Shown in pieces: positions 1 through 8,506 of a stretch of 41,548 bases of DNA. The stretch is from Enhydrobacter aerosaccus. Lineage in GTDB: Bacteria > Pseudomonadota > Alphaproteobacteria > Reyranellales > Reyranellaceae. Below the pieces are notes generated by a model. The model was given only the letters and a program-made list of their open reading frames with translations, made no database searches and was not told the origin of the DNA. Location of the stretch: assembly GCA_903915535.1 (NCBI GenBank), contig CAIWTJ010000219.1, positions 1-41,548 on the forward strand. Reading direction: 5' to 3'. The position numbers were made by a program, and so were the translations under genes. Position 1 is the first letter of the stretch, and each line of letters begins with the position of its first letter.

Positions 1-227
1 AGATAGGTGTCGTGGCTGCCCTTGTAGGTGTACGGGATGTTCGAGCTGTCCTCGATGATCATGTAGTCCATGCACGCCCGGTCCATGCCCTGGGCGAGAT
101 CGATGAACAGGTCCGGCATCATCCAGCGCTTCATGTCGCTGTCGCTGCCCGGCCATTGCGACCGCCAGGCCTTGGGGCCGTAGCCCTGCGACAGGAACCA
201 GGCGAGATGGAAAGGCCGCGAAGACAT
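1..227 (-). CDS. LLM-class flavin monooxygenase, NtaA/DszA type (N-terminal part, cut by window edge)
   Basis: This is the first 75 codons of an FMN-dependent monooxygenase; the rest lies beyond base 1. The start is ATG at 227-225, three bases after the stop of the next gene upstream, so the two are co-transcribed and probably translationally coupled. About 65 of the 75 residues match the N-terminus of the neighbour at 231-1538, including the blocks FHLAWFLSQG, DMKRWMMPDLFIDLA and MDYMIIEDSSN. It is therefore a recent tandem paralogue. Family members use reduced FMN and oxygen to oxidise small organic N or S compounds such as nitrilotriacetate, EDTA or dibenzothiophene sulfone. The substrate here cannot be read from the sequence. 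Family assignment is confident; whether the gene is intact is unknown. Confidence 0.88.
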   Translation of the reverse strand, partial: MSSRPFHLAWFLSQGYGPKAWRSQWPGSDSDMKRWMMPDLFIDLAQGMDRACMDYMIIEDSSNIPYTYKGSHDTY

Positions 228-230
228 CGC

Positions 231-1538
231 TCAGAACTCCTTGAGATTGTCGGCCAGATGCTTGTGTGCATAGGCCTTGCGCGTCAACCCACGGCGCTGC
301 AATTCGGGCACCAGCCCGTCGCAGACCTCCATGACGTAACGCCGGTCGAACGTCGGGTTGAACAGCAGGAAGCCGTCGCCGCCCACCTCCTGCATGATGT
401 CCTGCATCAGGCCCGCGACATGGTCGGGCGTGCCGGTGTAGTCGAGGCCGCCCTTGTTCGAGAAGGTCCGCACCAGTTCGCGCGGCGTCTTGCCCAGCCA
501 CTTGGCGAGCGACGACTGATGGCCGTTGGTGGTGAGCGTGTCGGGCAGCGGCGTATCGAGGTCGAACTTGGAGAAGTCGATGCCGGTCAGCCGCGACATG
601 GTGGCGAAATGCAGGTCCATGTGCGCAAGCGAGTCCGCCTCTTCCAGCCGCCGGCGCTCGCGCGCGGCCTCCATCGTGGTGTCGATGATCGGATAGCAAA
701 GGAAAAGCAGCTTGATGTCGTCGGGGTTGCGGCCGATCGCGACGGCGCTGCGGCGGACCTCCTCGCGGTACTCCTTCATGCGCTCGACCGAGACGCCCTC
801 GGTGATGATCGTGTCGGCCCACTTGGCCGCGAACTTCTTGCCGACCGGCGAGCCGCCCGCCTGCACGATCGGCACCCTGCCCTGCGGCCCGCGCGGCGCG
901 TTGATGGGTCCGCGCACCTTGAAGTACTTGCCCTCGTGGTGGATCGGACGGACCTTCTTGCCGTCGGCAAACATGGGAATGGTGGGATCGAGCACGACGG
1001 CGTCCTCGTCCCACGCCTCCCACAGCTTGGTGAGGACGTCGGCGAACTCGTCGGCCACGTCGTAGCGCTCGTCATGCGGCCGGTGCTTGTCGTGGCCGTA
1101 GTTCTGCGCCGCGCCGTCGTTGCTGCCGGTGACGCAGTTCCAGCCGATGCGCCCTTCGGTGACATGGTCGAGCGAGTTGATGAGACGCGCCGCCAGGTAC
1201 GGCGGGTACTCCGAGACCGAGAGCGTCGGCACCAGGCCCACGGTCTTGGTCGCCTGCGCCAGCCACGGCACCAGCACCGCCGGGTCGAGCTTGGGCGCGC
1301 TCGAGGCATATTGCAGGTAGGAATCGTGGCTGCCCCGGTAGGTGTAGGGCACGTTCGAGCTGTCCTCGATGATCATGTAGTCCATGCAGGCACGGTCCAT
1401 CCCCTTCGCCAGGTCGATGAACAGGTCGGGCATCATCCAGCGCTTCATGTCGGAGGCGCTGCCGGGCCACATCGAGCGCCAGTGCTTGGGGCCGAAGCCC
1501 TGGGAGAGGAACCAGGCGAGATGGAAGGGTTTGGACAT
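231..1538 (-). CDS. LLM-class flavin-dependent monooxygenase (NtaA/SnaA/DszA family)
   Basis: A 435-residue protein of the usual length for this family (430-460). It should form an FMN-binding TIM barrel and oxidise a small organic substrate using FMNH2 supplied by a separate reductase. Family landmarks include an early IIEDSSN segment, WNCVTGSNDGAAQNYG near residue 140, an RGPINAPRGPQGRVPIVQAGGSP-like region (residues about 205-230) and a C-terminal VPELQRRG before the final helices. The ATG at 1538 starts the conserved N-terminus. It follows kup by 36 bases on the same strand and is followed after 3 bases by its truncated paralogue at 1-227. The substrate is unknown. The family call is firm, and a more precise name would be a guess. 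Confidence 0.92.
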   Translation of the reverse strand: MSKPFHLAWFLSQGFGPKHWRSMWPGSASDMKRWMMPDLFIDLAKGMDRACMDYMIIEDSSNVPYTYRGSHDSYLQYASSAPKLDPAVLVPWLAQATKTVGLVPTLSVSEYPPYLAARLINSLDHVTEGRIGWNCVTGSNDGAAQNYGHDKHRPHDERYDVADEFADVLTKLWEAWDEDAVVLDPTIPMFADGKKVRPIHHEGKYFKVRGPINAPRGPQGRVPIVQAGGSPVGKKFAAKWADTIITEGVSVERMKEYREEVRRSAVAIGRNPDDIKLLFLCYPIIDTTMEAARERRRLEEADSLAHMDLHFATMSRLTGIDFSKFDLDTPLPDTLTTNGHQSSLAKWLGKTPRELVRTFSNKGGLDYTGTPDHVAGLMQDIMQEVGGDGFLLFNPTFDRRYVMEVCDGLVPELQRRGLTRKAYAHKHLADNLKEF

Positions 1539-1545
1539 GGGGGCA

Positions 1546-1563
1546 GACCTGCAAAAGACCTGC
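1546..1563. repeat. Two direct GACCTGC repeats, 11 bases apart, in front of the monooxygenase
   Basis: GACCTGC occurs at 1546-1552 and again at 1557-1563, one helical turn apart, just upstream of the minus-strand start at 1538. Spacing and position suit a small regulator site. Two 7-base copies could also be chance, so this is weak. Confidence 0.25.
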
Positions 1564-1574
1564 CAACAATAGCC

Positions 1575-3455
1575 TCAGATCTCGGCCTGACTACCCAGTT
1601 CGACCACGTGATCGGGCGGCAGGCGGTAGTATTCGACCGCCGATCCCGACAGGCGAACCATCGCGGCGAAAATGGTCTCGCGCCACAGCGGCATGCGGGA
1701 ATGCCGGGCGGCCACGACGATCTGCCGGCCGAGCACGTACCCGGCGGTGAGGGCCGCGTCGTGCCAGACGGGCGGCAGGAAGCCCAGCAGGACCTTGGGC
1801 ACGTTGGGATCGTCGCGAAAGCCGAAGGTCACGTCGGCGCGCGCGAGGCCAGGACCCAGCTCCTCGAAGCGGAGCCGATGCACATGCTTCACGTGCGGCA
1901 TCAGCGCGGTGCGGATGTTGAGGAACAGCACGCGCTCGTGCAGCACATGGTAATGGCGCAGGCTGTGCAGCAGCGCCAGCGGCACCCGGTTGCGGTCGCG
2001 CGTGAAGTAGACCGCCATTCCGGGCACGCGTGCCAGATCGCCGGCGGCGTCCACGAAGCTCTCGACCGACTGCGTCTCCTGCCCGAGGCGCGCCGCCAAC
2101 AGGGCGCGGCCGCGGCCCCAGGTGGTGAGCAGCAGCATGATCGCCGAGGCGATCGCGAGCGGCAGCCAGGCGCCTTCCGGGATCTTGGTCGCCGAGGCGC
2201 CGAACAGCGCCAGATCGAAGGCGAGCAGCACGCCGTAGAGGACGAACATCCAGATCCGGCGCAGGCGCCAGATGCGGAAGATCACGAAGCCCATGATCAG
2301 CGTCGTCAGCACCATGGTCGAGGTGACGGCAAAGCCGAAGGCCGAGGCGAGCGCGGTCGAGGAGCCGAAGCCGAGCACGAGCCCGATCACGGCAACGCAG
2401 ACGATCGCGTTGACGGCCGGCACGAAGACCTGCCCGCGCTCCTGGGCGGAAGTGTAGACGACCTTGAGGCGCGGCAGGTAACCCAACTGCATCGCCTGCT
2501 GGGTGATCGAGAAAGCGCCGGTGATGGCCGACTGGCTGGCGATGACCGTCGCTGCCGTGGCGAGCGCCAGCAGCGGCCACAGCGCCCAGCGCGGCGCCAG
2601 CAGGAAAAAGAGCTGATCGACCGTCGCGGGATCGCCCAGCAACCGCGCCGCCTGGCCCGCGTAGCACAGCAGCAAGGTCGGCAGCACGATCGCCATCCAC
2701 GCCCGCGCGATCGGGCGCCGGCCGAAGTGGCCCATGTCGGCGTACAGCGCCTCGGCGCCGGTGATGGTCAGCACCACCGTGCCGAGCGTCAGGAAGGCGC
2801 GCAGCGGATCGGCGCCCACGAAGGCCACGGCGTGGTACGGGTTGGCGGCCAGCAGCACGCCAGGCCGCGCGGCGATATTCAGCACACCCAGCAGTCCCAG
2901 CACCGCGAACCACAGCAGCATCACGGGACCGAACCAGCGGCCCACTACCGCCGTGCCGAAGTGTTGGATGGCGAAGAGCGCGAGCACGATCGCCAGGGTG
3001 AGCGGAACCACCGCGGCCGAGAAGGCGGGGTCAACCAGGCTCAGGCCCTCGACCGCCGAGAGAATCGAGATCGCGGGCGTGATCACGGCGTCGCCATAGA
3101 AGAGCGCGGTGGCCGCCAGCGCGGCCATCGAGATCGCCGGCAGCGCGCGGGCGCTGGGCGTCACCCGTCGGATCAGGGCGAGCAGCGCGAACGAGCCGCC
3201 CTCGCCGCGATTGTCCGCGTGCATGGTGATCAGCACGTATTTCACCGTGACCACCAGGACCAGCGCCCAGAAGATCAGCGAGAGCACGCCCATGACGTAC
3301 AGCGGCTCGATCGGCAGCGGGTGCAGGCCGATGAAGCTCTCACGGAACGCATAGAGCGGGCTGGTGCCGATGTCACCGAAGACCACGCCCAGCGCGCCGA
3401 GCGCCAGCCGCAGGTCGTGGCGGGATGTCGCGACGGGAGCGACGGTCGTGGTCAT
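1575..3455 (-). CDS. kup: Kup-family potassium uptake permease
   Basis: A 626-residue inner-membrane K+ transporter of the KUP/HAK/KT family, close to the E. coli Kup length of 622. The N-terminus carries the family signature GVVFGDIGTSPLYAF (residues about 23-37). It is followed by about twelve hydrophobic segments to roughly residue 430 and a cytoplasmic C-terminal domain of about 190 residues. The domain includes the conserved stretch RVPLALLHSLRHYHVLHERVLF in interrupted form. It mediates H+-coupled K+ uptake. The ATG at 3455 gives the canonical start; no strong ribosome site precedes it. It diverges from the patatin operon across a 127-base region with no clear promoter. The downstream monooxygenase starts 36 bases after its stop, which may be read-through rather than a functional link. 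Confidence 0.96.
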   Translation of the reverse strand: MTTTVAPVATSRHDLRLALGALGVVFGDIGTSPLYAFRESFIGLHPLPIEPLYVMGVLSLIFWALVLVVTVKYVLITMHADNRGEGGSFALLALIRRVTPSARALPAISMAALAATALFYGDAVITPAISILSAVEGLSLVDPAFSAAVVPLTLAIVLALFAIQHFGTAVVGRWFGPVMLLWFAVLGLLGVLNIAARPGVLLAANPYHAVAFVGADPLRAFLTLGTVVLTITGAEALYADMGHFGRRPIARAWMAIVLPTLLLCYAGQAARLLGDPATVDQLFFLLAPRWALWPLLALATAATVIASQSAITGAFSITQQAMQLGYLPRLKVVYTSAQERGQVFVPAVNAIVCVAVIGLVLGFGSSTALASAFGFAVTSTMVLTTLIMGFVIFRIWRLRRIWMFVLYGVLLAFDLALFGASATKIPEGAWLPLAIASAIMLLLTTWGRGRALLAARLGQETQSVESFVDAAGDLARVPGMAVYFTRDRNRVPLALLHSLRHYHVLHERVLFLNIRTALMPHVKHVHRLRFEELGPGLARADVTFGFRDDPNVPKVLLGFLPPVWHDAALTAGYVLGRQIVVAARHSRMPLWRETIFAAMVRLSGSAVEYYRLPPDHVVELGSQAEI

Positions 3456-3565
3456 GCAGCCCGCAGCAGATCGTCACTGCGTTACATCGGCGTGAAGGCC
3501 CGGACATGCAGATCGCGCCGTCACAACCGTGTCATGCCTTGCAGGCCATCTTGCCGCTCCAGATC

Positions 3566-3574
3566 AAGGGGGAG
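3566..3574 (+). promoter_or_regulatory. Ribosome binding site that fixes the patatin start
   Basis: AAGGGGGAG lies 8 bases before ATG 3583. An in-frame GTG at 3529 would lengthen the protein by 18 residues but has no such site and adds no conserved sequence, so 3583 is preferred. Confidence 0.65.
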
Positions 3575-3582
3575 CGGCGTCC

Positions 3583-4773
3583 ATGGGTGATATTGCAGAC
3601 GGTAGCATCGCAGATGGGATCCAATCGTCCCCTCGCGCGCACACCGTCCCGCACGTCAAGCGGCCCGAGCGTTGCGACCGCATCGCGCTGGTTCTGCAGG
3701 GCGGCGGCGCGCTCGGCGCCTACCAGGCGGGCGTCTATCAGGCGATGCACGAGGCAGGGCTCGAGCCCGACTGGGTCTCGGGCGTGTCGATCGGCGCGAT
3801 CAACGGCGCGATCATCGCCGGCAACCCGCCGGAACTCCGGCTGCAGAAGCTGCGCACCTTCTGGGAGCGCATCACCCAGCGCAAGATCTGGCACTACACG
3901 CCCGACGGCGACATCTTCCGCAAGGCGCGCAACGCCGCCAGCGCCTGGATGACGCTCACGCAGGGCCAGCCCGGCTTCTTCCAGCCGCGCAATCCCGGCC
4001 CGTGGCAGAGCTTCGCGGGCGCGGCGACGGCGACCAGCTACTACGACAGCGCGCCGCTGCGCGAGACGCTGCTCGAGCTGGTCGACTTCGACCTGATCAA
4101 CGAGAAGCGGATGCGGCTCGCGGTCGGCGCGGTCAACGTGCTCGACGGCAACTTCGCCTACTTCGACAACGGCACCGACACGCTGGCGCCGGAGCACGTG
4201 ATGGCGAGCGGCGCGCTGCCGCCGGCGCTGCCCATGGTCAAGATCGGCACCGATCACTTCTGGGACGGCGGCATCGTCTCCAACACGCCGCTGCAGCACC
4301 TGCTCGACCAGGACGACACGCTCAACTCGCTGGTGATCCAGGTCGACCTGTTCAGCGCCCGGGGCGCCATGCCGCGCGACATCGAGGACGTGATGGCGCG
4401 CCAGAAGGACATCGTCTATTCGTCGCGCACCCGTTACAACACCGATCTCTACCGCCGCCTGCACAAGTGGAAGACGCGGCTGAAGCAGGCGCTCGAGAAG
4501 ATGCCCGAAGAGCTGCTCAGCAAGGACGAGGTGCAGGTCAAGCAGGACCTCACGCACCTACCGGAAATCGCCATCCTGCAGCTGATCTATCAGCAGAAAT
4601 CCTACGAGGGCCAAGCCAAAGACTACGAGTTCTCGGGCACCTCGATGCGCGAACACTGGCAGAGCGGCTACGAAGACACCGCGCGCACCCTGAAGCACCG
4701 AGGCTGGATCACCATGCCGCCCGAGGGCGAGGGCATCGTGGTACACGATGTGCATCGCGAGGACGGGCTATGA
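3583..4773 (+). CDS. Patatin-like phospholipase with C-terminal DUF3734
   Basis: A 396-residue predicted acyl hydrolase. The N-terminal patatin domain has the oxyanion loop GGGALG (residues 40-45), the nucleophile elbow GVSIG with Ser69, and the DGG catalytic Asp motif in [12 protein letters not shown] (near residue 225). Together these form the Ser-Asp dyad. The C-terminal third ([15 protein letters not shown] through [11 protein letters not shown]) matches the DUF3734 extension of bacterial patatins. No signal peptide is visible, so it probably acts in the cytoplasm or on membranes or granules. It overlaps the PPK2 gene by ATGA. In many Proteobacteria this patatin type lies beside hydroxybutyrate dehydrogenase genes, as here. 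A role in polyhydroxybutyrate or lipid turnover is plausible but inferred. Confidence 0.93.
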   Translation: MGDIADGSIADGIQSSPRAHTVPHVKRPERCDRIALVLQGGGALGAYQAGVYQAMHEAGLEPDWVSGVSIGAINGAIIAGNPPELRLQKLRTFWERITQRKIWHYTPDGDIFRKARNAASAWMTLTQGQPGFFQPRNPGPWQSFAGAATATSYYDSAPLRETLLELVDFDLINEKRMRLAVGAVNVLDGNFAYFDNGTDTLAPEHVMASGALPPALPMVKIGTDHFWDGGIVSNTPLQHLLDQDDTLNSLVIQVDLFSARGAMPRDIEDVMARQKDIVYSSRTRYNTDLYRRLHKWKTRLKQALEKMPEELLSKDEVQVKQDLTHLPEIAILQLIYQQKSYEGQAKDYEFSGTSMREHWQSGYEDTARTLKHRGWITMPPEGEGIVVHDVHREDGL

Positions 4774-5690
4774 GCGGAACGGAGCAGAAGACCATGGATG
4801 CCAACCGCCTGCACGACGAGATCCTCGACAGCCTGGACGAGGAACGCGAGCTCGAGCTCGACGACGAGCGCCTGGCCGCCCTGATCGAAAACCTGACCGA
4901 GAACCCGCCGCCCGAGAGCATCGACCGCACCCGCTACTTCCGCGAGCTGCTGCGGCTGCAGCGCGAGCTGGTGCGGTTGCAGGACTGGGTGGCCTACAAG
5001 AAGCTCAAGGTCGTGGTGCTGTTCGAGGGCCGCGATGCCGCGGGCAAGGGCGGCGTGATCAAGCGCGTGTCGCAGCGGCTCAATCCCCGCATCTGCCGCA
5101 CCGTCGCCCTCTCCGCCCCGACAGAGCGCGAGCGCACCCAGTGGTACTTCCAGCGCTACGCCGCGCACCTGCCCGCGGGCGGCGAAATGGTCCTGTTCGA
5201 CCGCTCCTGGTACAACCGCGCCGGCGTCGAGGCGGTGATGGGCTTCTGCTCGCCACAAGAGACCGAGGAATTCTTCCGCAGCGTGCCCGAGTTCGAGCGC
5301 ATGCTGGTGCGCTCGGGCATCATCCTGCTGAAGTACTGGTTTTCGATCACCGACCAGGAGCAGAACCTGCGCTTCCAGATGCGCATCCACGATCCGCTGA
5401 AGCAATGGAAGCTCAGCCCCATGGACCTCGAGTCGCGTCGGCGCTGGGAGGACTACACCCGCGCGAAGGAAGAGATGCTGGCGCGCACGCATATTCCCGA
5501 GGCGCGCTGGTGGATCGTCGACGGCGTCGACAAGAAGACGGCGCGGCTGAACTGCATCCATCATCTATTGCAGCAGATCCCCTACGAGGACGTGCCGCAT
5601 ACGCCGATCGCGCTGCCCCAGCGCGAGCACAAGCCCGACTATCACCGCACGCCCGTCCCCGCGGACATGCACGTGCCATCGGTCTACTGA
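4770..5690 (+). CDS. ppk2: Polyphosphate kinase 2 family protein
   Basis: A 306-residue PPK2. The family transfers phosphate between polyphosphate and nucleoside mono- or diphosphates, usually to make GTP or ATP. Visible motifs are Walker [10 protein letters not shown] (residues 87-95), the lid region [15 protein letters not shown] (117-130) and Walker [15 protein letters not shown] (141-154, Asp144). [11 protein letters not shown] follows. An acidic N-terminal helix (about residues 15-45) precedes the kinase domain. ATG 4770 overlaps the patatin stop by four bases, so translation is coupled. A second in-frame ATG at 4794 is possible. Length and single domain fit the class I short form. Whether ADP, GDP or AMP is preferred cannot be told from the sequence alone. 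Confidence 0.94.
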   Translation: MSGTEQKTMDANRLHDEILDSLDEERELELDDERLAALIENLTENPPPESIDRTRYFRELLRLQRELVRLQDWVAYKKLKVVVLFEGRDAAGKGGVIKRVSQRLNPRICRTVALSAPTERERTQWYFQRYAAHLPAGGEMVLFDRSWYNRAGVEAVMGFCSPQETEEFFRSVPEFERMLVRSGIILLKYWFSITDQEQNLRFQMRIHDPLKQWKLSPMDLESRRRWEDYTRAKEEMLARTHIPEARWWIVDGVDKKTARLNCIHHLLQQIPYEDVPHTPIALPQREHKPDYHRTPVPADMHVPSVY

Positions 5691-5704
5691 GGAGCTTGCA
5701 GACG

Positions 5705-6463
5705 ATGAAGATCGAAGATGTCCGCAAGAACGCCTTCGCCATGCCGCTCAACAATCCGGCATTCCCGCGCGGGCCGTACAAATTCTACAACCGCGAATTC
5801 GTCATCCTGAGCTACCGCACCGATCCCGCCCGCATGCGCGCCTTCGTGCCCGAGCCGCTCGAGGTGGTTGGCGACATCGTGCACTACGAGTTCATCCGCA
5901 TGCCCGATTCCACCGGCTTCGGCGACTATACCGAAAGCGGCCAGGTGATCCCGGTGCGCTTCACCGACAAGGACGGCACCGTGCAGGAGGGCGGCTTCGT
6001 GCATGCCATGTACCTCGACGACGAAGGCCCGATCGCCGGCGGCCGCGAGATCTGGGGCTTCCCCAAGAAGCTCGCCACGCCCAAGGTCTGCCACGAGAAC
6101 GAGACCCTGGTCTGCACCTTGCATTTCGGCAGCGTGCTCTGCGCCACGGGAACGATGGGCTACAAGCATCGCGAGCTCGACCACGGGCCGCTCTTGAAGT
6201 CGCTGGCCCGGCCCAACTTCATGATCAAGATCATCCCGCACGTCGACTGCACACCGCGCATCTGCGAGCTGGTGCGCTACCACGCCGAGGACGTCACCGT
6301 GAAGGGCGCCTGGTCGGGACCGGGCGCGCTGCAGCTCTTCGAGCACGCCCTGTGCGACGTGGCCCAGCTGCCGGTCTACGAGGTGGTCTCGGCGATCCAC
6401 TATGTCACCGATTTGACGCTCGGCCTCGGCGAAGTCGTGTACGATTATCTGGCGAAAGAGTGA
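5705..6463 (+). CDS. adc: Acetoacetate decarboxylase
   Basis: A 252-residue protein matching the acetoacetate decarboxylase family (acetoacetate to acetone plus CO2). The Schiff-base motif is [13 protein letters not shown], with Lys121 the expected catalytic lysine and Lys122 the pKa-lowering neighbour, equivalent to Lys115/Lys116 of the clostridial enzyme. TGTMGYKH and [10 protein letters not shown] further along are also family blocks. It is cytoplasmic and has no signal peptide. It starts 14 bases after PPK2 and is followed 11 bases later by a hydroxybutyrate dehydrogenase that makes its likely substrate. Some family members act on other beta-keto acids, but the catalytic motif and the neighbour support true acetoacetate decarboxylase. 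Confidence 0.94.
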   Translation: MKIEDVRKNAFAMPLNNPAFPRGPYKFYNREFVILSYRTDPARMRAFVPEPLEVVGDIVHYEFIRMPDSTGFGDYTESGQVIPVRFTDKDGTVQEGGFVHAMYLDDEGPIAGGREIWGFPKKLATPKVCHENETLVCTLHFGSVLCATGTMGYKHRELDHGPLLKSLARPNFMIKIIPHVDCTPRICELVRYHAEDVTVKGAWSGPGALQLFEHALCDVAQLPVYEVVSAIHYVTDLTLGLGEVVYDYLAKE

Positions 6464-6474
6464 AAGGAAGCAGC

Positions 6475-7257
6475 ATGGCGCGTTTCGACAAACAGGTCGG
6501 CATCATCACGGGTGCGGCGAGCGGAATCGGCAAGGAGATCGCGTTCCGCTATGCCGCCGAGGGCGGCACGCCGGTCATCGCCGACCTGAACCTCGACGCT
6601 GCGAATGCCACGGCCGCGGAGATCAAGGCCAAGGGGTCCGACGCCTTCGCCGTGGCCATGAATGTGATCGACGAGGCCGCGGTCAACAAGGGCGTGGCGG
6701 ACGTGATGGCGAAGTACGGCCGCATCGACCTGCTGGTCTCCAACGCCGGCATCCAGATCGTGAAGCCGATCGTCGACTTCGACTTCGCCGACTGGAAGAA
6801 GATGCTGGCCATCCATCTCGACGGCGCGTTCCTCACGACCAAGGCGTGCCTCAAGCACATGTATGCAGCGAAGTCGGGCACCGTGGTCTACATGGGCTCG
6901 GTCCACTCGAAGGAAGCGTCCAAGCTCAAGGCGCCCTACGTCACGGCGAAGCACGGGCTCGAAGGCCTGTGCAAGGTGCTGGCCAAGGAAGGCGCGGAGT
7001 TCAACGTGCGCGCCAACGTGGTCTGCCCGGGCTTCGTGCGCACCCCGCTGGTCGACAAGCAGATCCCCGAGCAGGCCAAGCAGTTCGGCATCAGCGAGGA
7101 GGCCGTGATCAAGACCATCATGCTGAAGGACACGGTCGACGGCCAGTTCACCACCACCGACGACGTGGCCGACTGCGTGCTGTTCTTCGCCGGCGCGAAG
7201 ACAAACGCCCTCACCGGCCAGTCGATCGTGGTCAGCCACGGCTGGTTCATGCAGTAG
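6475..7257 (+). CDS. bdhA: D-3-hydroxybutyrate dehydrogenase (short-chain dehydrogenase)
   Basis: A 260-residue SDR that oxidises D-3-hydroxybutyrate to acetoacetate with NAD+. The cofactor motif TGAASGIG is at 12-19, NAG at 90-92, and the catalytic Ser142, Tyr155 and Lys159 are in place. The substrate-binding positions known from the Pseudomonas fragi enzyme also match in number: Gln94, His144, Lys152, Gln196 and Trp257. One difference is Phe187, where Trp is usual. These residues separate it from generic SDRs. It follows adc by 11 bases and completes a 3-hydroxybutyrate to acetoacetate to acetone route. AAAGGAAG just upstream of ATG 6475 is the ribosome site. Confidence 0.94.
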   Translation: MARFDKQVGIITGAASGIGKEIAFRYAAEGGTPVIADLNLDAANATAAEIKAKGSDAFAVAMNVIDEAAVNKGVADVMAKYGRIDLLVSNAGIQIVKPIVDFDFADWKKMLAIHLDGAFLTTKACLKHMYAAKSGTVVYMGSVHSKEASKLKAPYVTAKHGLEGLCKVLAKEGAEFNVRANVVCPGFVRTPLVDKQIPEQAKQFGISEEAVIKTIMLKDTVDGQFTTTDDVADCVLFFAGAKTNALTGQSIVVSHGWFMQ

Positions 7258-7272
7258 GAACGGGCCGCAAAA

Positions 7273-7290
7273 CTGGCACACCTTATGCAC
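7273..7290 (+). promoter_or_regulatory. Sigma-54 (RpoN) type promoter before cyanase
   Basis: CTGGCACACCTTATGCAC fits the -24/-12 consensus (TGGCAC, five bases, TTGCA) with one mismatch. The invariant GG (7275-7276) and GC (7287-7288) are at exactly the right separation. Transcription would start near 7300, leaving about 27 bases of leader that hold the GGGAG ribosome site (7315-7319) before ATG 7327. An activator site would be expected inside bdhA. No NtrC dyad was identified with confidence. Confidence 0.7.
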
Positions 7291-7326
7291 GGGGCCGCCC
7301 TGTAAAACCTGACAGGGAGCCTCTCC

Positions 7327-7815
7327 ATGAAGCGCAGCGACCTCACCGAAAAGCTTCTCGACATCAAGCGCGAGAAGGGCTGGAGCTGGAAGTACATCTG
7401 CGAAAAGATCGGCGGCTATTCCGAAACGCTGATCGTGGGCGCGGTTCTGGGCCAGATGAAGCTGACCAAGCCGCAGGCCGCCAACGCCGCCGAGCTGTTC
7501 GGCCTCACCAAGGCCGAGGAAGCGATGATCAACGAGATCCCGATGCGCGGCACCGGCACGCCGATGCCGCCGACCGATCCCCTGATCTACCGCTTCTACG
7601 AGATGGTGATGGTCAACGCCCCGGCCTGGAAGGCGCTGATCGAGGAGGAGTTCGGCGACGGCATCATGTCGGCGATCGACTTCGACATGGTGATGGAGCG
7701 CGTGGCCAATCCCAAGGGCGACCGCGTGAAGCTCACGATGACCGGCAAGTTCCTGCCGTACAAGTACTACGGCGCCACCGGAAACGTGCCGGAGTACGGC
7801 TTCAAGGAGGAGTAG
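7327..7815 (+). CDS. cynS: Cyanate hydratase (cyanase)
   Basis: A 162-residue cyanase, slightly longer than the 156-residue E. coli protein because of a short C-terminal tail (after KFLPYKYYG). It converts cyanate and bicarbonate to ammonia and CO2 as a homodecamer in the cytoplasm. The N-terminal helical DNA-binding-like domain spans roughly residues 1-80. The active-site triad is visible as Arg89 and Glu92 in PLIYRFYEM and Ser115 in FGDGIMSAIDF. No cynT carbonic anhydrase or cynR regulator is adjacent. The sigma-54 type promoter directly upstream suggests expression under nitrogen limitation. Its last 14 bases overlap the convergent rhomboid gene. Confidence 0.97.
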   Translation: MKRSDLTEKLLDIKREKGWSWKYICEKIGGYSETLIVGAVLGQMKLTKPQAANAAELFGLTKAEEAMINEIPMRGTGTPMPPTDPLIYRFYEMVMVNAPAWKALIEEEFGDGIMSAIDFDMVMERVANPKGDRVKLTMTGKFLPYKYYGATGNVPEYGFKEE

Positions 7816-8491
7816 ACTCTTCGTCGTACAGGCACTCGAAGAGCTCGACATCCCTGGGGCGGAGCGCGACGAACAGCAGCGCGCCCGCCGCCAGTCCGCC
7901 CAGGTGCGCGGCGTAGGCCACGCCGTCGTCCTCGCCCTGGGCGATGTCGTAGAACTGGAACGCGACCCACAGGCCGATCGCCCACATGGCGGCGATCTTG
8001 ACGGGCCGGAAGAACACCAGCACCCAGAGCTTGGCGCAGGGCCGCAGCATCAGATAGGCCGCGAGCACGCCCGCGATCGCGCCTGACGCGCCCACCATCG
8101 GGCCGACGTTGTCGGCGTTGCTGTAGACATAGGCGAGCCCCGCCAGGATGCCGCTCGCCAGATAGAAGAGCAGGAAGCGCCACCAGCCCATCGCCTCCTC
8201 GATGTCGTCGCCGAACACGAAGAGGTAGAGCATGTTGCCCGCGACATGGAGCACGCCGCTGTGCAGGAACATGCTGGTGACCAGCGTGGCCCAGGCGGGG
8301 ATCGGCGACGCATTGGGCGCTTTACCCAGGATCGCGGCGGGGACCGCGCCGTAGGACATGATCAGGAATTCGCCGCCGCCGGTCGCCTGCTCGACCAGGA
8401 ACACGGCCACGTTCAGCGCGATCAGCGACCAGGTGACGTAGGGAGGAACCTTGAACTCGGTCGGGTCGTGGTCGAACAGCGGGATGACCAT
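7802..8491 (-). CDS. Rhomboid-family intramembrane serine protease
   Basis: A 229-residue protein with six or seven hydrophobic segments. The catalytic Ser136 lies in GASGA (134-138) and the partner His196 in AAHLGGLAAG, with the conserved HVAGNMLYLFVFG (82-94) supplying His82 and Asn86 of the oxyanion region. Rhomboids cleave transmembrane substrates within the lipid bilayer; the substrate is unknown. The gene starts 15 bases after the EmrB-like gene on the same strand and so is probably co-transcribed with it. The 3' end overlaps cynS tail to tail by 14 bases. The family call is secure. Confidence 0.94.
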   Translation of the reverse strand: MVIPLFDHDPTEFKVPPYVTWSLIALNVAVFLVEQATGGGEFLIMSYGAVPAAILGKAPNASPIPAWATLVTSMFLHSGVLHVAGNMLYLFVFGDDIEEAMGWWRFLLFYLASGILAGLAYVYSNADNVGPMVGASGAIAGVLAAYLMLRPCAKLWVLVFFRPVKIAAMWAIGLWVAFQFYDIAQGEDDGVAYAAHLGGLAAGALLFVALRPRDVELFECLYDEESTPP

Positions 8492-8506
8492 GGATGCCTC
8501 TTGGCG

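Larger units (their letters stand above)
1..1538 (-). repeat. Tandem gene duplication of a flavin monooxygenase
   Basis: Bases 1-227 and about 1312-1538 are homologous, clearly more than 80 percent identical by eye and without large gaps. They encode the same N-terminal segment of two adjacent monooxygenases in the same orientation. Most differences are third-position or conservative. The second copy continues outside the window, so the full repeat unit is probably about 1.3 kb. Confidence 0.75.

Noticed and set aside
3456..3582. Promoters for kup and the patatin operon in the 127-base divergent gap
   Set aside because: No pair of -35 and -10 boxes with acceptable spacing could be defended on either strand.
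12..3590. A 1192-codon open frame on the plus strand covering the monooxygenase and kup genes
   Set aside because: It lies opposite two clearly recognisable minus-strand genes, is rich in Arg, His, Gln and Gly with no domain, and is the usual antisense shadow of GC-rich coding DNA.
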